Shown here: positions 48,254 through 57,270 of the stretch, in pieces
Numbering within the stretch: position 1 is the stretch's first letter
How the letters are laid out: each line of letters starts with the position of its first letter
From: Palleronia aestuarii
GTDB taxonomy: Bacteria; Pseudomonadota; Alphaproteobacteria; Rhodobacterales; Rhodobacteraceae
Reading direction: 5' to 3'
DNA: 64,000 nt
NCBI RefSeq assembly: GCF_003253995.1
Contig: NZ_QKZL01000009.1
Coordinates: forward strand, 1-64,000
Position numbers and translations under genes: made by a program
The notes under the pieces: generated by a model
The model's input: only the letters and a program-made list of their open reading frames with translations
Told to the model about the DNA's origin: nothing
Databases searched by the model: none

Positions 48254-49018
48254 ATGCCCATCGAGATCGTGACGATACCGTGTCGAACGGACAATTATGC
48301 GTTCCTCCTCCATGCCGGGGGCCGCACCGCACTCGTCGACGCGCCGGAGGCCGCGCCGGTGCTCTCGGCCCTCGACGAACGGGGCTGGTCGCTCGACGAG
48401 GTCTGGATCACCCACCATCACGGCGATCACGTGGAGGGATTGCCGGGCCTGAAGGACGCGCATCCCGACCTGATCGTCCTCGGGGCCGCCGCCGATGCGG
48501 GGCGGCTCCCGCCTCTCGATCGGGAACTCGCCCCCGGGGAGCCCTTCGATTTCGCGGGGCATCGCGTGGACGTGATCGACGTTCCCGGCCACACGGTCGG
48601 GCATGTGGCCTTTCACGTCCCTGACGCGAACGCCGCCTTCACGGCCGACAGCCTGATGGCGCTCGGCTGCGGACGTCTTTTCGAGGGCACGCCTGCGATG
48701 ATGTGGGACAGCCTGCAGCGGATTGCCGCGCTTCCCGACGAAACGATGATCCATTCCGGGCACGAATATACCGAGACGAATGCACGTTTCGCCCTGACGA
48801 TCGAGCCGGAGAACCCCAATCTCGTCAGGCGTGCGCGCGAGGTCGAGGAGGCGCGGGCGGCGGGTCGCGCGACCGTTCCCTCTTCGCTCGCCGAGGAAAA
48901 GGCCACCAACCCGTTCCTCAGGGCCCACTTGCGGGAGCTGAAGTCCGCCATATCTATGGAAAAAGCCGAGGACGAGGAGGTCTTCGCGGAGGTTCGCTCG
49001 CGAAGGGACAGTTTCTGA
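48254..49018 (+). CDS. gloB: hydroxyacylglutathione hydrolase (glyoxalase II)
   Basis: A 254-residue metallo-beta-lactamase-fold enzyme that hydrolyses S-lactoylglutathione in methylglyoxal detoxification. The metal motif is THHHGDHVEG (residues 54-63), later ligands are in VPGHTVGH and FTADSL, and the C-terminal HSGHEYTETNARFA binds glutathione. Confidence 0.95.
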   Translation: MPIEIVTIPCRTDNYAFLLHAGGRTALVDAPEAAPVLSALDERGWSLDEVWITHHHGDHVEGLPGLKDAHPDLIVLGAAADAGRLPPLDRELAPGEPFDFAGHRVDVIDVPGHTVGHVAFHVPDANAAFTADSLMALGCGRLFEGTPAMMWDSLQRIAALPDETMIHSGHEYTETNARFALTIEPENPNLVRRAREVEEARAAGRATVPSSLAEEKATNPFLRAHLRELKSAISMEKAEDEEVFAEVRSRRDSF

Positions 49019-49189
49019 TCGGCTGGAAGTTTCATCACTTCCACGACGCTTCGTCACGCTTGCACGAATTGTGACCGGATCGGGGCAGAAATCTCTTGAA
49101 GGCACGTTGCAAACAACGAACCTTTAACCCTGAGAGACCACGGTGGAGTTGCTTAAAGGAGCATCCGCCAAACATAGAGGAGCGCGCCC

Positions 49190-51511
49190 GTGCCTTCATT
49201 CTCCACGACGCTCGAACAAGCAATTCATGCCGCGCTCGCCCTGGCGAATTCGCGACGCCATGAACTTGCCACCCTGGAACATCTCCTGCTGGCCCTGACG
49301 GACGAGCCCGACGCGGCGAAGGTGATGCGAGCCTGTTCGGTGGACCTGGGGGATCTGAAGCAGACGCTTGTCGATTTCATCGATGACGATCTGTCGACGC
49401 TCGTGACCGAGGTCGACGGATCGGAGGCGGTGCCCACGGCCGCATTCCAGCGCGTGATCCAGCGCGCCGCAATCCACGTCCAGTCCTCTGGACGGACGGA
49501 GGTGACCGGTGCCAACGTGCTCGTCGCGATCTTCGCGGAACGCGAATCGAACGCAGCCTACTTCCTGCAGGAGCAGGACATGACCCGGTACGACGCGGTG
49601 AACTTCATCGCCCACGGCGTCGCGAAGGATTCCAGCCATGCCGAGCCGCGTCCGATTTCGGGCGCCTCGGACTCTGAAGAGGAATCGGTGCAGGTGGAAG
49701 AGGGTGACGGAAAGGAATCGGCGCTGGCCAAGTACTGCGTCGATCTGAACGCGAAATCGGCCAAGGGTGACGTCGACCCGCTGATCGGTCGCGAACACGA
49801 GGTCGAGCGCTGCGTCCAGGTTCTCTGCCGACGGCGCAAGAACAATCCGCTGCTCGTGGGTGATCCCGGCGTCGGCAAGACCGCCATCGCCGAGGGGCTC
49901 GCGCGCAAGATCACCCAGGGCGAGACGCCGGAGGTGCTCTCGAACACCACGATCTACTCCCTCGACATGGGCGCGCTTCTGGCGGGCACCCGCTATCGCG
50001 GCGATTTCGAGGAGCGGTTGAAGGCCGTGATGTCGGAGATGGAGGAGCACGAGGACGCGGTCCTCTTCATCGACGAGATCCATACCGTGATCGGCGCCGG
50101 AGCCACCTCCGGCGGCGCGATGGACGCGTCGAACCTCCTGAAGCCCGCGCTGCAAGGCGGCAAGCTGCGCTGCATGGGCTCGACCACCTACAAGGAGTTC
50201 CGGCAGCATTTCGAGAAGGACCGCGCGCTCAGCCGCCGGTTCCAGAAGATCGACGTGAACGAGCCGTCGGTGGAAGATAGCGTGAAGATCCTCAAGGGCC
50301 TGAAGCCCTATTTCGAGGATCACCACGACATCAAGTACACCCACGACGCGATCCGCACGGCGGTGGAGCTTTCGGCGCGTTACATCAACGACCGCAAGCT
50401 GCCCGACAAGGCGATCGACGTGATCGACGAGGCCGGCGCGGCCCAGCATCTCGTGGCGGAATCGAAGCGCCGCAAGACGATCGGCACGCGCGAGATCGAA
50501 GCCGTGGTGGCAAAGATCGCCCGCATCCCGCCGAAAAACGTCTCCAAGGACGATGCGGAGGTGCTGAAGGATCTCGAGAGCACGCTGAAGCGCGTGGTCT
50601 TCGGGCAGGACGCGGCGATCACCGCGCTCTCCTCGGCGATCAAGCTCGCCCGTGCCGGTCTCAGGGAGCCGGAGAAGCCCATCGGCAACTACCTCTTCGC
50701 CGGGCCCACGGGCGTCGGCAAGACGGAGGTGGCCAAGCAGCTTTCCGACAGCCTCGGCGTCGAACTCCTGCGCTTCGACATGTCGGAGTACATGGAGAAG
50801 CACGCCGTTTCCCGCCTCATCGGCGCGCCTCCGGGCTATGTCGGTTTCGACCAGGGCGGGATGCTCACCGACGGGGTGGACCAGCATCCGCATTGCGTGC
50901 TGCTTCTCGACGAGATCGAGAAGGCGCATCCGGACGTGTTCAACATCCTTCTGCAGGTGATGGACCACGGCAAGCTCACCGATCATAACGGTCGGTCCGT
51001 CGATTTCCGCAACGTGATCCTGATCATGACCTCTAATGCGGGGGCGTCCGACATGGCGCGGGAAGCGATCGGTTTCGGCCGCGACAAGCGCGAGGGCGAG
51101 GACACGGCAGCCATCGAGCGGCTCTTCACGCCGGAATTCCGCAACCGGCTCGATGCGGTGATCAGTTTCGGCGCCCTGCCGAAGGAGGTCATCCTGCAGG
51201 TTGTCGAGAAGTTCGTCCTGCAGCTCGAGGCGCAGCTCATGGACCGCAACGTCCATATCGAGCTCACCCCCGCCGCTGCCGAATGGCTGGCCGACAAGGG
51301 CTACGACGACAAGATGGGCGCCCGCCCGCTCGGTCGCGTGATCCAGGAGAACATCAAGAAGCCGCTCGCGGAGGAGCTTCTCTTCGGCAGGCTTGCCAAG
51401 GGTGGCATGGTGCTCGTCGCGGTGAAGGACGGGGAGATCGAACTGCAGATCGACCCGCCCGAGACGAAGCGACTTTCGTCGAAGAAGCCGCCTCTCCTAA
51501 CGGCCGAATGA
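49190..51511 (+). CDS. clpA: ATP-dependent Clp protease ATPase subunit ClpA
   Basis: A 773-residue Hsp100 unfoldase that feeds substrates to ClpP. The N domain (1-145) is followed by an acidic linker, AAA-1 (GDPGVGKT near 224, VLFIDEIHTVIG) and AAA-2 (GPTGVGKTEV near 506, LLLDEIEKAHPDV). The IGL-type loop needed for ClpP docking could not be pinned down. The start is GTG with AGAGGA upstream. clpS, often next to clpA, is not adjacent here. Confidence 0.97.
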   Translation: MPSFSTTLEQAIHAALALANSRRHELATLEHLLLALTDEPDAAKVMRACSVDLGDLKQTLVDFIDDDLSTLVTEVDGSEAVPTAAFQRVIQRAAIHVQSSGRTEVTGANVLVAIFAERESNAAYFLQEQDMTRYDAVNFIAHGVAKDSSHAEPRPISGASDSEEESVQVEEGDGKESALAKYCVDLNAKSAKGDVDPLIGREHEVERCVQVLCRRRKNNPLLVGDPGVGKTAIAEGLARKITQGETPEVLSNTTIYSLDMGALLAGTRYRGDFEERLKAVMSEMEEHEDAVLFIDEIHTVIGAGATSGGAMDASNLLKPALQGGKLRCMGSTTYKEFRQHFEKDRALSRRFQKIDVNEPSVEDSVKILKGLKPYFEDHHDIKYTHDAIRTAVELSARYINDRKLPDKAIDVIDEAGAAQHLVAESKRRKTIGTREIEAVVAKIARIPPKNVSKDDAEVLKDLESTLKRVVFGQDAAITALSSAIKLARAGLREPEKPIGNYLFAGPTGVGKTEVAKQLSDSLGVELLRFDMSEYMEKHAVSRLIGAPPGYVGFDQGGMLTDGVDQHPHCVLLLDEIEKAHPDVFNILLQVMDHGKLTDHNGRSVDFRNVILIMTSNAGASDMAREAIGFGRDKREGEDTAAIERLFTPEFRNRLDAVISFGALPKEVILQVVEKFVLQLEAQLMDRNVHIELTPAAAEWLADKGYDDKMGARPLGRVIQENIKKPLAEELLFGRLAKGGMVLVAVKDGEIELQIDPPETKRLSSKKPPLLTAE

Positions 51512-51558
51512 CGTCGCCGCGCCCCTTGTGGGGTGCGGCACCGAGCTCGAGATGACCG

Positions 51559-51590
51559 AACCGCCCCGCGATCCCCGTCGTGGGGCGGTT
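51559..51590. terminator. weak terminator-like hairpin after clpA
   Basis: A 9-bp stem, AACCGCCCC with GGGGCGGTT, and a 14-nt loop between the converging clpA and MotB-like genes. No U-tract on either strand. Confidence 0.4.
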
Positions 51591-51634
51591 GCTCGTTCGG
51601 CGTTCGAGAAGTTTCACCCTCGGCGCGGACGGGC

Positions 51635-53500
51635 CTAGCGCTCCGTCAACTTCATCTCGATCCGCCGGTTCTGCGCCCGCGCTTCCGGCGAGGACCCTTC
51701 GGCGACCGGGCGGTAGGCACCGAAGCCCGTTGGGGCGAGGCGACGGGCGGGAAACCCCAGATCGTCGGACATGAAGCGGACGACCGACAGCGCGCGGGCC
51801 TGACTCAATTCCCAATTGTCGGCGTAACGGCCATTCCCGGAAATCGGCACGTCGTCGGTATGCCCGTCCACGCGGATCACCCAGTCGATACCCGGCGGGA
51901 TGTCGTCCGAAATCTCCTCGAGGATCGATGCCACCCGGCGCACCTGATCGCGTCCCTCGTCGGACAGCCGCGCGGAGCCCGACGGGAACAGCACCTCGCT
52001 GTCGAAGACGAAACGGTCGCCGGAAACCGCGATCCCCTCCCGATCCCCGACAACCTCCCGGAGCTTGCCGAAGAATTCGGAGCGGTACGTCTCCAGACGC
52101 TCCCGCTCCGCCTCCTCGAGTTCCGCGCGGCGCCGCTGTTCGGCCGCCTCCCGCGCCAGGGCCGCATTGAGCTGGTTTCCGAGGGATTCGATCTCGAGAT
52201 CCTGCTCCGAGCCCGCGCTCTGCTCGGCGTCGAGGAGTGTCTGCATCGCGGAGAGCTCTTCGCGCAACCGCCCGACCTGCGCATTGAGGAGCGCCACTTC
52301 GCGGCGTGCCTCTGCCGACACCTCTTCCTCGTCCGCCAGGGCCGAGCGCGCCTGTGACAGCAGTACGGCGCGGGTCTCCGCCTCGGACAATCGCGTCTCC
52401 GCCGCCTCCTCCGCCGCAAGGCGCTCGGCCAGTGCGGCTTCGAGCCTGTCGCGGAGCGTGGCAAGCTCGGTCTCCCGCGCCCCGATCCGCTCGGCGGCGG
52501 CCTCGCGTTCGGTCTCCCTCTCCTCCGACAGGGCGGTAATGCGCTCGTCGAGCCGATCTCGTTCGGCCGCCAGATCGGCGCGCGTCGCAAGCGCCGCGGC
52601 AAGCCGGGTCCGTTCCGCGTCGAGCGTCGCGGCGAGTTCGGCGCCATCCGATCGCGCCCCGGCGAGATCCGCCTCCAGGTCTTCCTGCGCGAGAAGCGCC
52701 GCGGCGAGCCGGGCGTCGAGATCGGCTTCCGCGCTCCGCGCCGCCGCGAGTAGCGTCAGTGTCTCCTCCGCCCGTGCGCGTTCGGCATCGAGTGCGAGGG
52801 CAGCGGCCGAAAGCTCGGTTTCCGAGGCCTCGAGACGTGCGCGCAGGACCTCCGCCGCAGCCGCCTCTGTGAGCCGCGCGGCCTCGCTCTCCGACAGGTT
52901 GGCGGTCAGGGTCTCCACCTCCTCCCCGCGCGCCGAGAGATCCTCGCGCAGATCGGCCGTCAGTGCCTCGAGCGCATCGGCGCGCGCGGCGGCGAGGCGC
53001 GCACGCTCCGCTTCCTCGTCGATTTCGTCGCGGGCGGCGGAGAGTGCGCTGGCGAGACGGTCCCCCTCGGCAGACAGCTCGGCGCCGCGCGTCTCGAGAC
53101 CGGAGATGCGCGCCCTGTCTCGCTCCCGCTCTGCCATGAGCGCGTCCATCCTCTCCTCGAAGCCCGCGATCCGGCCCGCCTGGTCGGCTGTCGTGGCCTC
53201 AAGCGCGTCAATCCGTTGCGAGCGGTCGTCTAGAACAGCAAGCAGGTCGTCGCGCTCCCCCTCCAGCGCCTCGGTCCGCGCGGTCGCGAGCCCCAGCGCC
53301 TCCGTGAGGCCCGCGACCTCCTCGGACAGCGTGCCGAGGCGGGTCTGCTGCCCCGAGATTTCCTCGCGCAGGACGAACTGCACGACCATGAAGATCGTCA
53401 GGAGGAACATCATCACGAGGAGGAGCGCGGTCATCGCATCGACGAAGCCCGGCCAGATCGAGGCCGTCACGCGATGGGTCGATCGCCGCATGAGCGCCAT
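51635..53500 (-). CDS. MotB/OmpA-like protein with a very long coiled coil
   Basis: A 621-residue inner-membrane protein. One N-terminal helix (about 18-43) has an Asp (D21, in GFVDAMTALLLVMMF) in the position of the proton-binding Asp of MotB. Residues 50-450 are an almost uninterrupted Ala/Glu/Arg/Leu coiled coil. The C-terminal OmpA/MotB domain has FDSEVLFPSGSARLS, VDGHTDDVP and LSQARALSVVRFM and should bind peptidoglycan. With the next gene it looks like a proton-driven stator of ExbBD/TolQR/MotAB type, not flagellar by context. Confidence 0.85.
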   Translation of the reverse strand: MALMRRSTHRVTASIWPGFVDAMTALLLVMMFLLTIFMVVQFVLREEISGQQTRLGTLSEEVAGLTEALGLATARTEALEGERDDLLAVLDDRSQRIDALEATTADQAGRIAGFEERMDALMAERERDRARISGLETRGAELSAEGDRLASALSAARDEIDEEAERARLAAARADALEALTADLREDLSARGEEVETLTANLSESEAARLTEAAAAEVLRARLEASETELSAAALALDAERARAEETLTLLAAARSAEADLDARLAAALLAQEDLEADLAGARSDGAELAATLDAERTRLAAALATRADLAAERDRLDERITALSEERETEREAAAERIGARETELATLRDRLEAALAERLAAEEAAETRLSEAETRAVLLSQARSALADEEEVSAEARREVALLNAQVGRLREELSAMQTLLDAEQSAGSEQDLEIESLGNQLNAALAREAAEQRRRAELEEAERERLETYRSEFFGKLREVVGDREGIAVSGDRFVFDSEVLFPSGSARLSDEGRDQVRRVASILEEISDDIPPGIDWVIRVDGHTDDVPISGNGRYADNWELSQARALSVVRFMSDDLGFPARRLAPTGFGAYRPVAEGSSPEARAQNRRIEMKLTER

Positions 53501-53503
53501 CGG

Positions 53504-54688
53504 CTATCCCTGACGTTCCGTGAGATCGGCACGCGCCGGCGGGCGGGTCAGCATCCGGCCGAGCGTACGGATCTCCTGGCCAAGCTCCGCCGTCATTTCC
53601 TGCCGCCCGGCGGATATCTCCTCGAGAAGCCGCAGCATCTGCACGTCGATGGACCGCAGGCGCATCCGGCTCTCCGCATCGATCCCGCCCGCCTCGTTCA
53701 CCGCCTCGAAGCTCGCGGCCAGCCGCTCCTGACCGTCGGCGACACGCATCAGCGCGTGCCCGAGCGCAGTGTCGCGGTCGATCCGCTCCGCGATCCTCTC
53801 GAGATTGCCCGCGAGGATGCCGAGCTGATCGTCCACCGCCGCGCGCGCCTGGTCGGAGGCGGCGAACATGTCCTGCAGCCGGTCGATCTGGCTCGACATG
53901 TGCTCCATGATTAGGACGGCGTTGGCCTCCTCCGACCCGCTGTCGTCCCCGGCCGCGAGCCCGATCCGGGTAATCGAGCTCAGCCATTCCTCGAGTTCGC
54001 GGAAAAAGCGGTTCTGTCCGTGTCCCGCGAAGAGTTCCAGGAGGCCCACGACCAGCGATCCGGCGAGGCCGAGCAGCGAGGAAGCGAAGGCCACGCCCAT
54101 CCCGCCCAATTGCCGCTCGAGCCCGCTCATCAGTCGCCCGAACACCTCGAGACCGTCCTCGCCTTCCGTGGGGGCGAGGGTACGGATCGTGTCGACAATC
54201 GCGGGAACCGTGGTGGCCAAGCCGTAGAACGTGCCGAGAAGACCGAGGAAGATGAGCAGGTTGACGATGTAGCGGGTGATGTCCCGCGCCTCGTCGATCC
54301 GCGTCGCGACGCTGTCGAGGATGGAACGCGACGCGGTCGCCCCGATCTCCCGCCGCCGCCCGCGCGACCGCAAGAGCGTGGCCAGCGGCGCGAGAAGCCG
54401 CGGCGCGCTGGAGAATTGCGGATCGGGCCGGTCGGAGGCGTAATCCTCGAGCCAGCGGACCGACTGGATGATTTGGAATTCCTGCCAGAAGCAGGAGAGG
54501 ATCCCGATGACGAAGACGAGCGCGATGAACCCGTTCAGGAGAGGATTGGCGAGGAAGACCGGCGCGACGCTTGGATAGGCCAGCCAGCCGCCGATCCCGA
54601 CGAGGACGAGGACCCCGAGCATGAGCAGGATCTGTCGCGTCGGTTGCGTGAAGATCCGTCCTGCCCTGCGCTCCCTCGGGGCCGCCAT
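53504..54688 (-). CDS. MotA/TolQ/ExbB-like membrane protein
   Basis: A 394-residue protein with four predicted membrane segments (about 20-40, 52-70, 140-160, 205-230). The last pair (LLGTFYGLATTVPAI and GMGVAFASSLLGLAGSLVVGLLEL) matches the proton-channel core of MotA/TolQ/ExbB proteins. A cytoplasmic C-terminal region of about 160 residues is helical. AGGTGAGG precedes the ATG at 54688; a GTG inside that site would add 3 residues. Translated 3 bp upstream of the MotB-like gene, so the two form one complex. Confidence 0.85.
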   Translation of the reverse strand: MAAPRERRAGRIFTQPTRQILLMLGVLVLVGIGGWLAYPSVAPVFLANPLLNGFIALVFVIGILSCFWQEFQIIQSVRWLEDYASDRPDPQFSSAPRLLAPLATLLRSRGRRREIGATASRSILDSVATRIDEARDITRYIVNLLIFLGLLGTFYGLATTVPAIVDTIRTLAPTEGEDGLEVFGRLMSGLERQLGGMGVAFASSLLGLAGSLVVGLLELFAGHGQNRFFRELEEWLSSITRIGLAAGDDSGSEEANAVLIMEHMSSQIDRLQDMFAASDQARAAVDDQLGILAGNLERIAERIDRDTALGHALMRVADGQERLAASFEAVNEAGGIDAESRMRLRSIDVQMLRLLEEISAGRQEMTAELGQEIRTLGRMLTRPPARADLTERQG

Positions 54689-54754
54689 GCGCCTCACCTG
54701 TTGTCGTGCGTCAAGCCTCGTTAGTAACGGAAGCGGCGGTATACGCCAAGACTT

Positions 54755-55303
54755 TCACTCCATTGTGGTTTTCAGTTCCCGGACACGCGCGGTCAGCCAT
54801 TCGAGATCGGGATCGGCGATGCCGAGTTCGGCCAGATGCGCGGTCGTGTTGTAGAGGTACTCGTCGTTCGGACCGCGATCCCCGGTCGCGGTTGCAATGA
54901 TCTGCGCCTGTTCCTCGAGCGCAAGACCGCTGCAATACTGCGCATGGTCCGGATCGATGACATAGGCGAGCGCGCGGATGCTCTGCCCGTTCTCATCCAT
55001 CAGGCTCACGTGCCGCTCCAGATAAGCCGAGGAGATCAGCTCTCGTTCGCGCAGAGCCGCGAGGGTCGCCTCCTCCGCGCCCTCCGCGACACGGATCGCC
55101 ACGCCCTTGCAAGCGGTGCCCGGATCGGCATCGAGCGCGAGGACAAGACCCGGCTCCGCGACCGATCCGCGATGATGGATCGAGCGCATGCAGAAGCTTC
55201 GCGCATAGTCCGGCAAGGTGGCGATCCGCCGCTCGGCCACCGGAAATCCCGGATTCCAGACAAGCGATCCGTATCCGAAGACCCACATTCCGTCCGCTGC
55301 CAT
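54755..55303 (-). CDS. chaC: gamma-glutamylcyclotransferase, ChaC type
   Basis: A 182-residue enzyme that cleaves glutathione to 5-oxoproline and Cys-Gly. The signature FGYGSLVWNPGF at the N-terminus contains the YGSL substrate loop, and the catalytic Glu is in LRERE. The ATG at 55303 is chosen for its AAAGGA site and because the ORF's extra 20 upstream residues fall outside the family. Confidence 0.92.
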   Translation of the reverse strand: MAADGMWVFGYGSLVWNPGFPVAERRIATLPDYARSFCMRSIHHRGSVAEPGLVLALDADPGTACKGVAIRVAEGAEEATLAALRERELISSAYLERHVSLMDENGQSIRALAYVIDPDHAQYCSGLALEEQAQIIATATGDRGPNDEYLYNTTAHLAELGIADPDLEWLTARVRELKTTME

Positions 55304-55379
55304 CGCTGGTCCTTTCATGCCGGCGCCTGTAGACACCAGACATGGATATGATGGAAGGCCCACAGCGGGCTGCTACGCC

Positions 55380-56366
55380 ATGATCCGGATCGTCTGGATC
55401 GTCCTTGCAGCGGCGATCGCATGGTCCGTCTGGTGGTTCGTCGGATCGACCGCGCTGGAACGCCAGTTGCGGTCGGGGATCGAGGAAATGCGGGCGGCGG
55501 GCTGGGAGATCGCGCTCGACGATCTGTCGGTCCGGGGCTTTCCCAACCGCTTCGACACGACGTTCGACACCATCCGCGCGACCGATCCGGATCGAAACGT
55601 CACTTGGGAAGCGCCGTTCTTCCAGATCCTTGCGCTGAGCTACCGACCGAACAGGATCATCGCCATCCTGCCCGACACCCAGAGGATCGAGGGTGATTTT
55701 GGCACGGTCGATGTCGCGACGGATCGCGCGCGCGGATCGGTCCTTTTCCGGCCCAATACCGCCCTCACCCTCGATCATAGCGAGTTCGTCATCGAGGAGC
55801 TCGACCTCGCGGGGCCGGAAGGGCGGTACACGATGGAGGAGCTGCTTTTCGCGACCCGACTGCCCGTGGGCTCCGACGACGGCAGCGTGCAGAATGTCGG
55901 CCTCACGATCCGAAATCTCGATCTCTCCGGCGGGTTGGAAGAGACACCGGGGCCCGCGCGGATCGACTACGCGACCCTCAATGCCGATATCTCGCTCGAT
56001 GCGCCCCTCGACCGGCACGCATTCTCGGAACCGCCCCGGATCACGGGCATGGAACTTACCACGTTCCGGATCGACTGGGGCGAGGTGCGGCTCACCGCCG
56101 AGGGTTCGGTCGAGATCGGCGCGGATGGACGACCCGAGGGCGTCATCGATGTCGAACTGGAAAACTGGGAGGCGGCACTCGACCGCGCGGCGGCGCTGGG
56201 TCTCGTCGAGCAGGACGACGTGGCCGGGATCCGGCAGGCCGCGGGGCTTCTTTCCGGGTTCGGAGGCGGCGGGGAGACCATGGCGCTGCCGCTGACCTTT
56301 CGCGATGGACAGATGACCTTCGGTCCCGTGCCGCTCGGCCCCGCACCGCGCCTGCCGCCTAGCTGA
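55380..56366 (+). CDS. DUF2125 family protein
   Basis: A 328-residue protein with an N-terminal membrane anchor (residues 3-23), then a periplasmic domain typical of DUF2125: GWEIALDDLSVRGFPNRFDTTF near 45-65 and LTFRDGQMTFGPVPLGPAP at the end. The fold resembles AsmA-like lipid-transfer or bridge proteins; function unknown. No good ribosome site precedes the ATG. Its last 8 bases overlap the stop of nadK on the other strand. Confidence 0.87.
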   Translation: MIRIVWIVLAAAIAWSVWWFVGSTALERQLRSGIEEMRAAGWEIALDDLSVRGFPNRFDTTFDTIRATDPDRNVTWEAPFFQILALSYRPNRIIAILPDTQRIEGDFGTVDVATDRARGSVLFRPNTALTLDHSEFVIEELDLAGPEGRYTMEELLFATRLPVGSDDGSVQNVGLTIRNLDLSGGLEETPGPARIDYATLNADISLDAPLDRHAFSEPPRITGMELTTFRIDWGEVRLTAEGSVEIGADGRPEGVIDVELENWEAALDRAAALGLVEQDDVAGIRQAAGLLSGFGGGGETMALPLTFRDGQMTFGPVPLGPAPRLPPS

Positions 56367-57120
56367 ACTGCTCCCGGATCAAGCGCTCCTCGAGCCCGTG
56401 ACCGGGATCGAAGAGGATCGAATGCACGATGCTGGGCTCGCTCCGGACCTCGACGGAGACCACGTCGCGGACCGACCGTCCGTCCGCATCGGCCATGACC
56501 GGACGCTTCTCCCCCTCGAGCGCGTCGAACCGGACGACGGCGTTCTTCGGCAGAAGCGCACCGCGCCAGCGCCGCGGGCGAAAGGCGGCCATCGCGGTAA
56601 GCGCGAGCACATCCGCGCCGATGGGCAGGATCGGCCCGTGCGCGGAGTAATTGTAGGCGGTGGACCCTGCCGGCGTCGAGACGAGCGCCCCGTCGCAGAC
56701 GAGTTCGTCGAGGCGGACACGGCCATCGACGCTGATCCGGAGCTTGGCCGCCTGCGGACCCGCGCGCAGAAGCGAGACCTCATTGATCGCGAGCGCCTCG
56801 CGCACCGTCCCGTCCACCCGCGTGGCCCGCATGGAGAGCGGGTTGATCGTCTCGAGCTGTGCCGCATCGAGCCGCTCCATCAAGTCTTCCTCGTGGAACT
56901 CGTTCATCAGGAAGCCGATGGTGCCGCAATTCATCCCGTAGACAGGCGCGTCGAGCGTCCGCGTGTCGTGCAGCGTCCGCAGCATGTGTCCGTCGCCGCC
57001 GAGCGCGACGATGACCTCCGCTTCCGGGAGCGGGACGGTGCCGTAGCGCGTCTCGAGCCGGGCGAGCGCGTCCTGCGCCGCATCGGCGTCGCTGGCCAGG
57101 ATGGCGATGGTTTTCGGCAT
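56359..57120 (-). CDS. nadK: NAD kinase
   Basis: A 253-residue enzyme phosphorylating NAD to NADP. The catalytic GGDGHML, the NE motif (LAINEVSLLR), and the glycine-rich VSTPAGSTAYNYSAHGPI are all present. The long open frame continues across glyA on the opposite strand, but the ATG at 57120 gives the family N-terminus (KTIAILASD). Divergent from glyA. Confidence 0.96.
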   Translation of the reverse strand: MPKTIAILASDADAAQDALARLETRYGTVPLPEAEVIVALGGDGHMLRTLHDTRTLDAPVYGMNCGTIGFLMNEFHEEDLMERLDAAQLETINPLSMRATRVDGTVREALAINEVSLLRAGPQAAKLRISVDGRVRLDELVCDGALVSTPAGSTAYNYSAHGPILPIGADVLALTAMAAFRPRRWRGALLPKNAVVRFDALEGEKRPVMADADGRSVRDVVSVEVRSEPSIVHSILFDPGHGLEERLIREQFS

Positions 57121-57270
57121 GTGGTGTTCCCGCGTCCTCCGCCGCGGCACGGTGACGGCCCGCGGCACGGATGACAAGGCTCGCCTCCCCGTTCCCCTTA
57201 CGGAAATCTCTTTTGCACTAGGCCGATTTGGTGTACGCGCGGCGCACCATCCGCCCGAAGGAGCTCGCCC

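Noticed and set aside
52065-53513. A 482-codon Ser/Ala/Arg-rich open frame
   Set aside because: It is antisense to the coiled coil of the MotB-like protein; the Ser-rich composition mirrors Ala/Glu/Arg codons.
51635-54688. Zorya defence system
   Set aside because: ZorC, ZorD or ZorE are missing, the coiled coil is on the MotB-like rather than the MotA-like partner, and the location is among core genes.
57121-57270. Riboswitch upstream of glyA
   Set aside because: Only about 50 bases precede the start before promoter-like sequence of the divergent nadK region, with no glycine- or folate-aptamer-like pairing visible.
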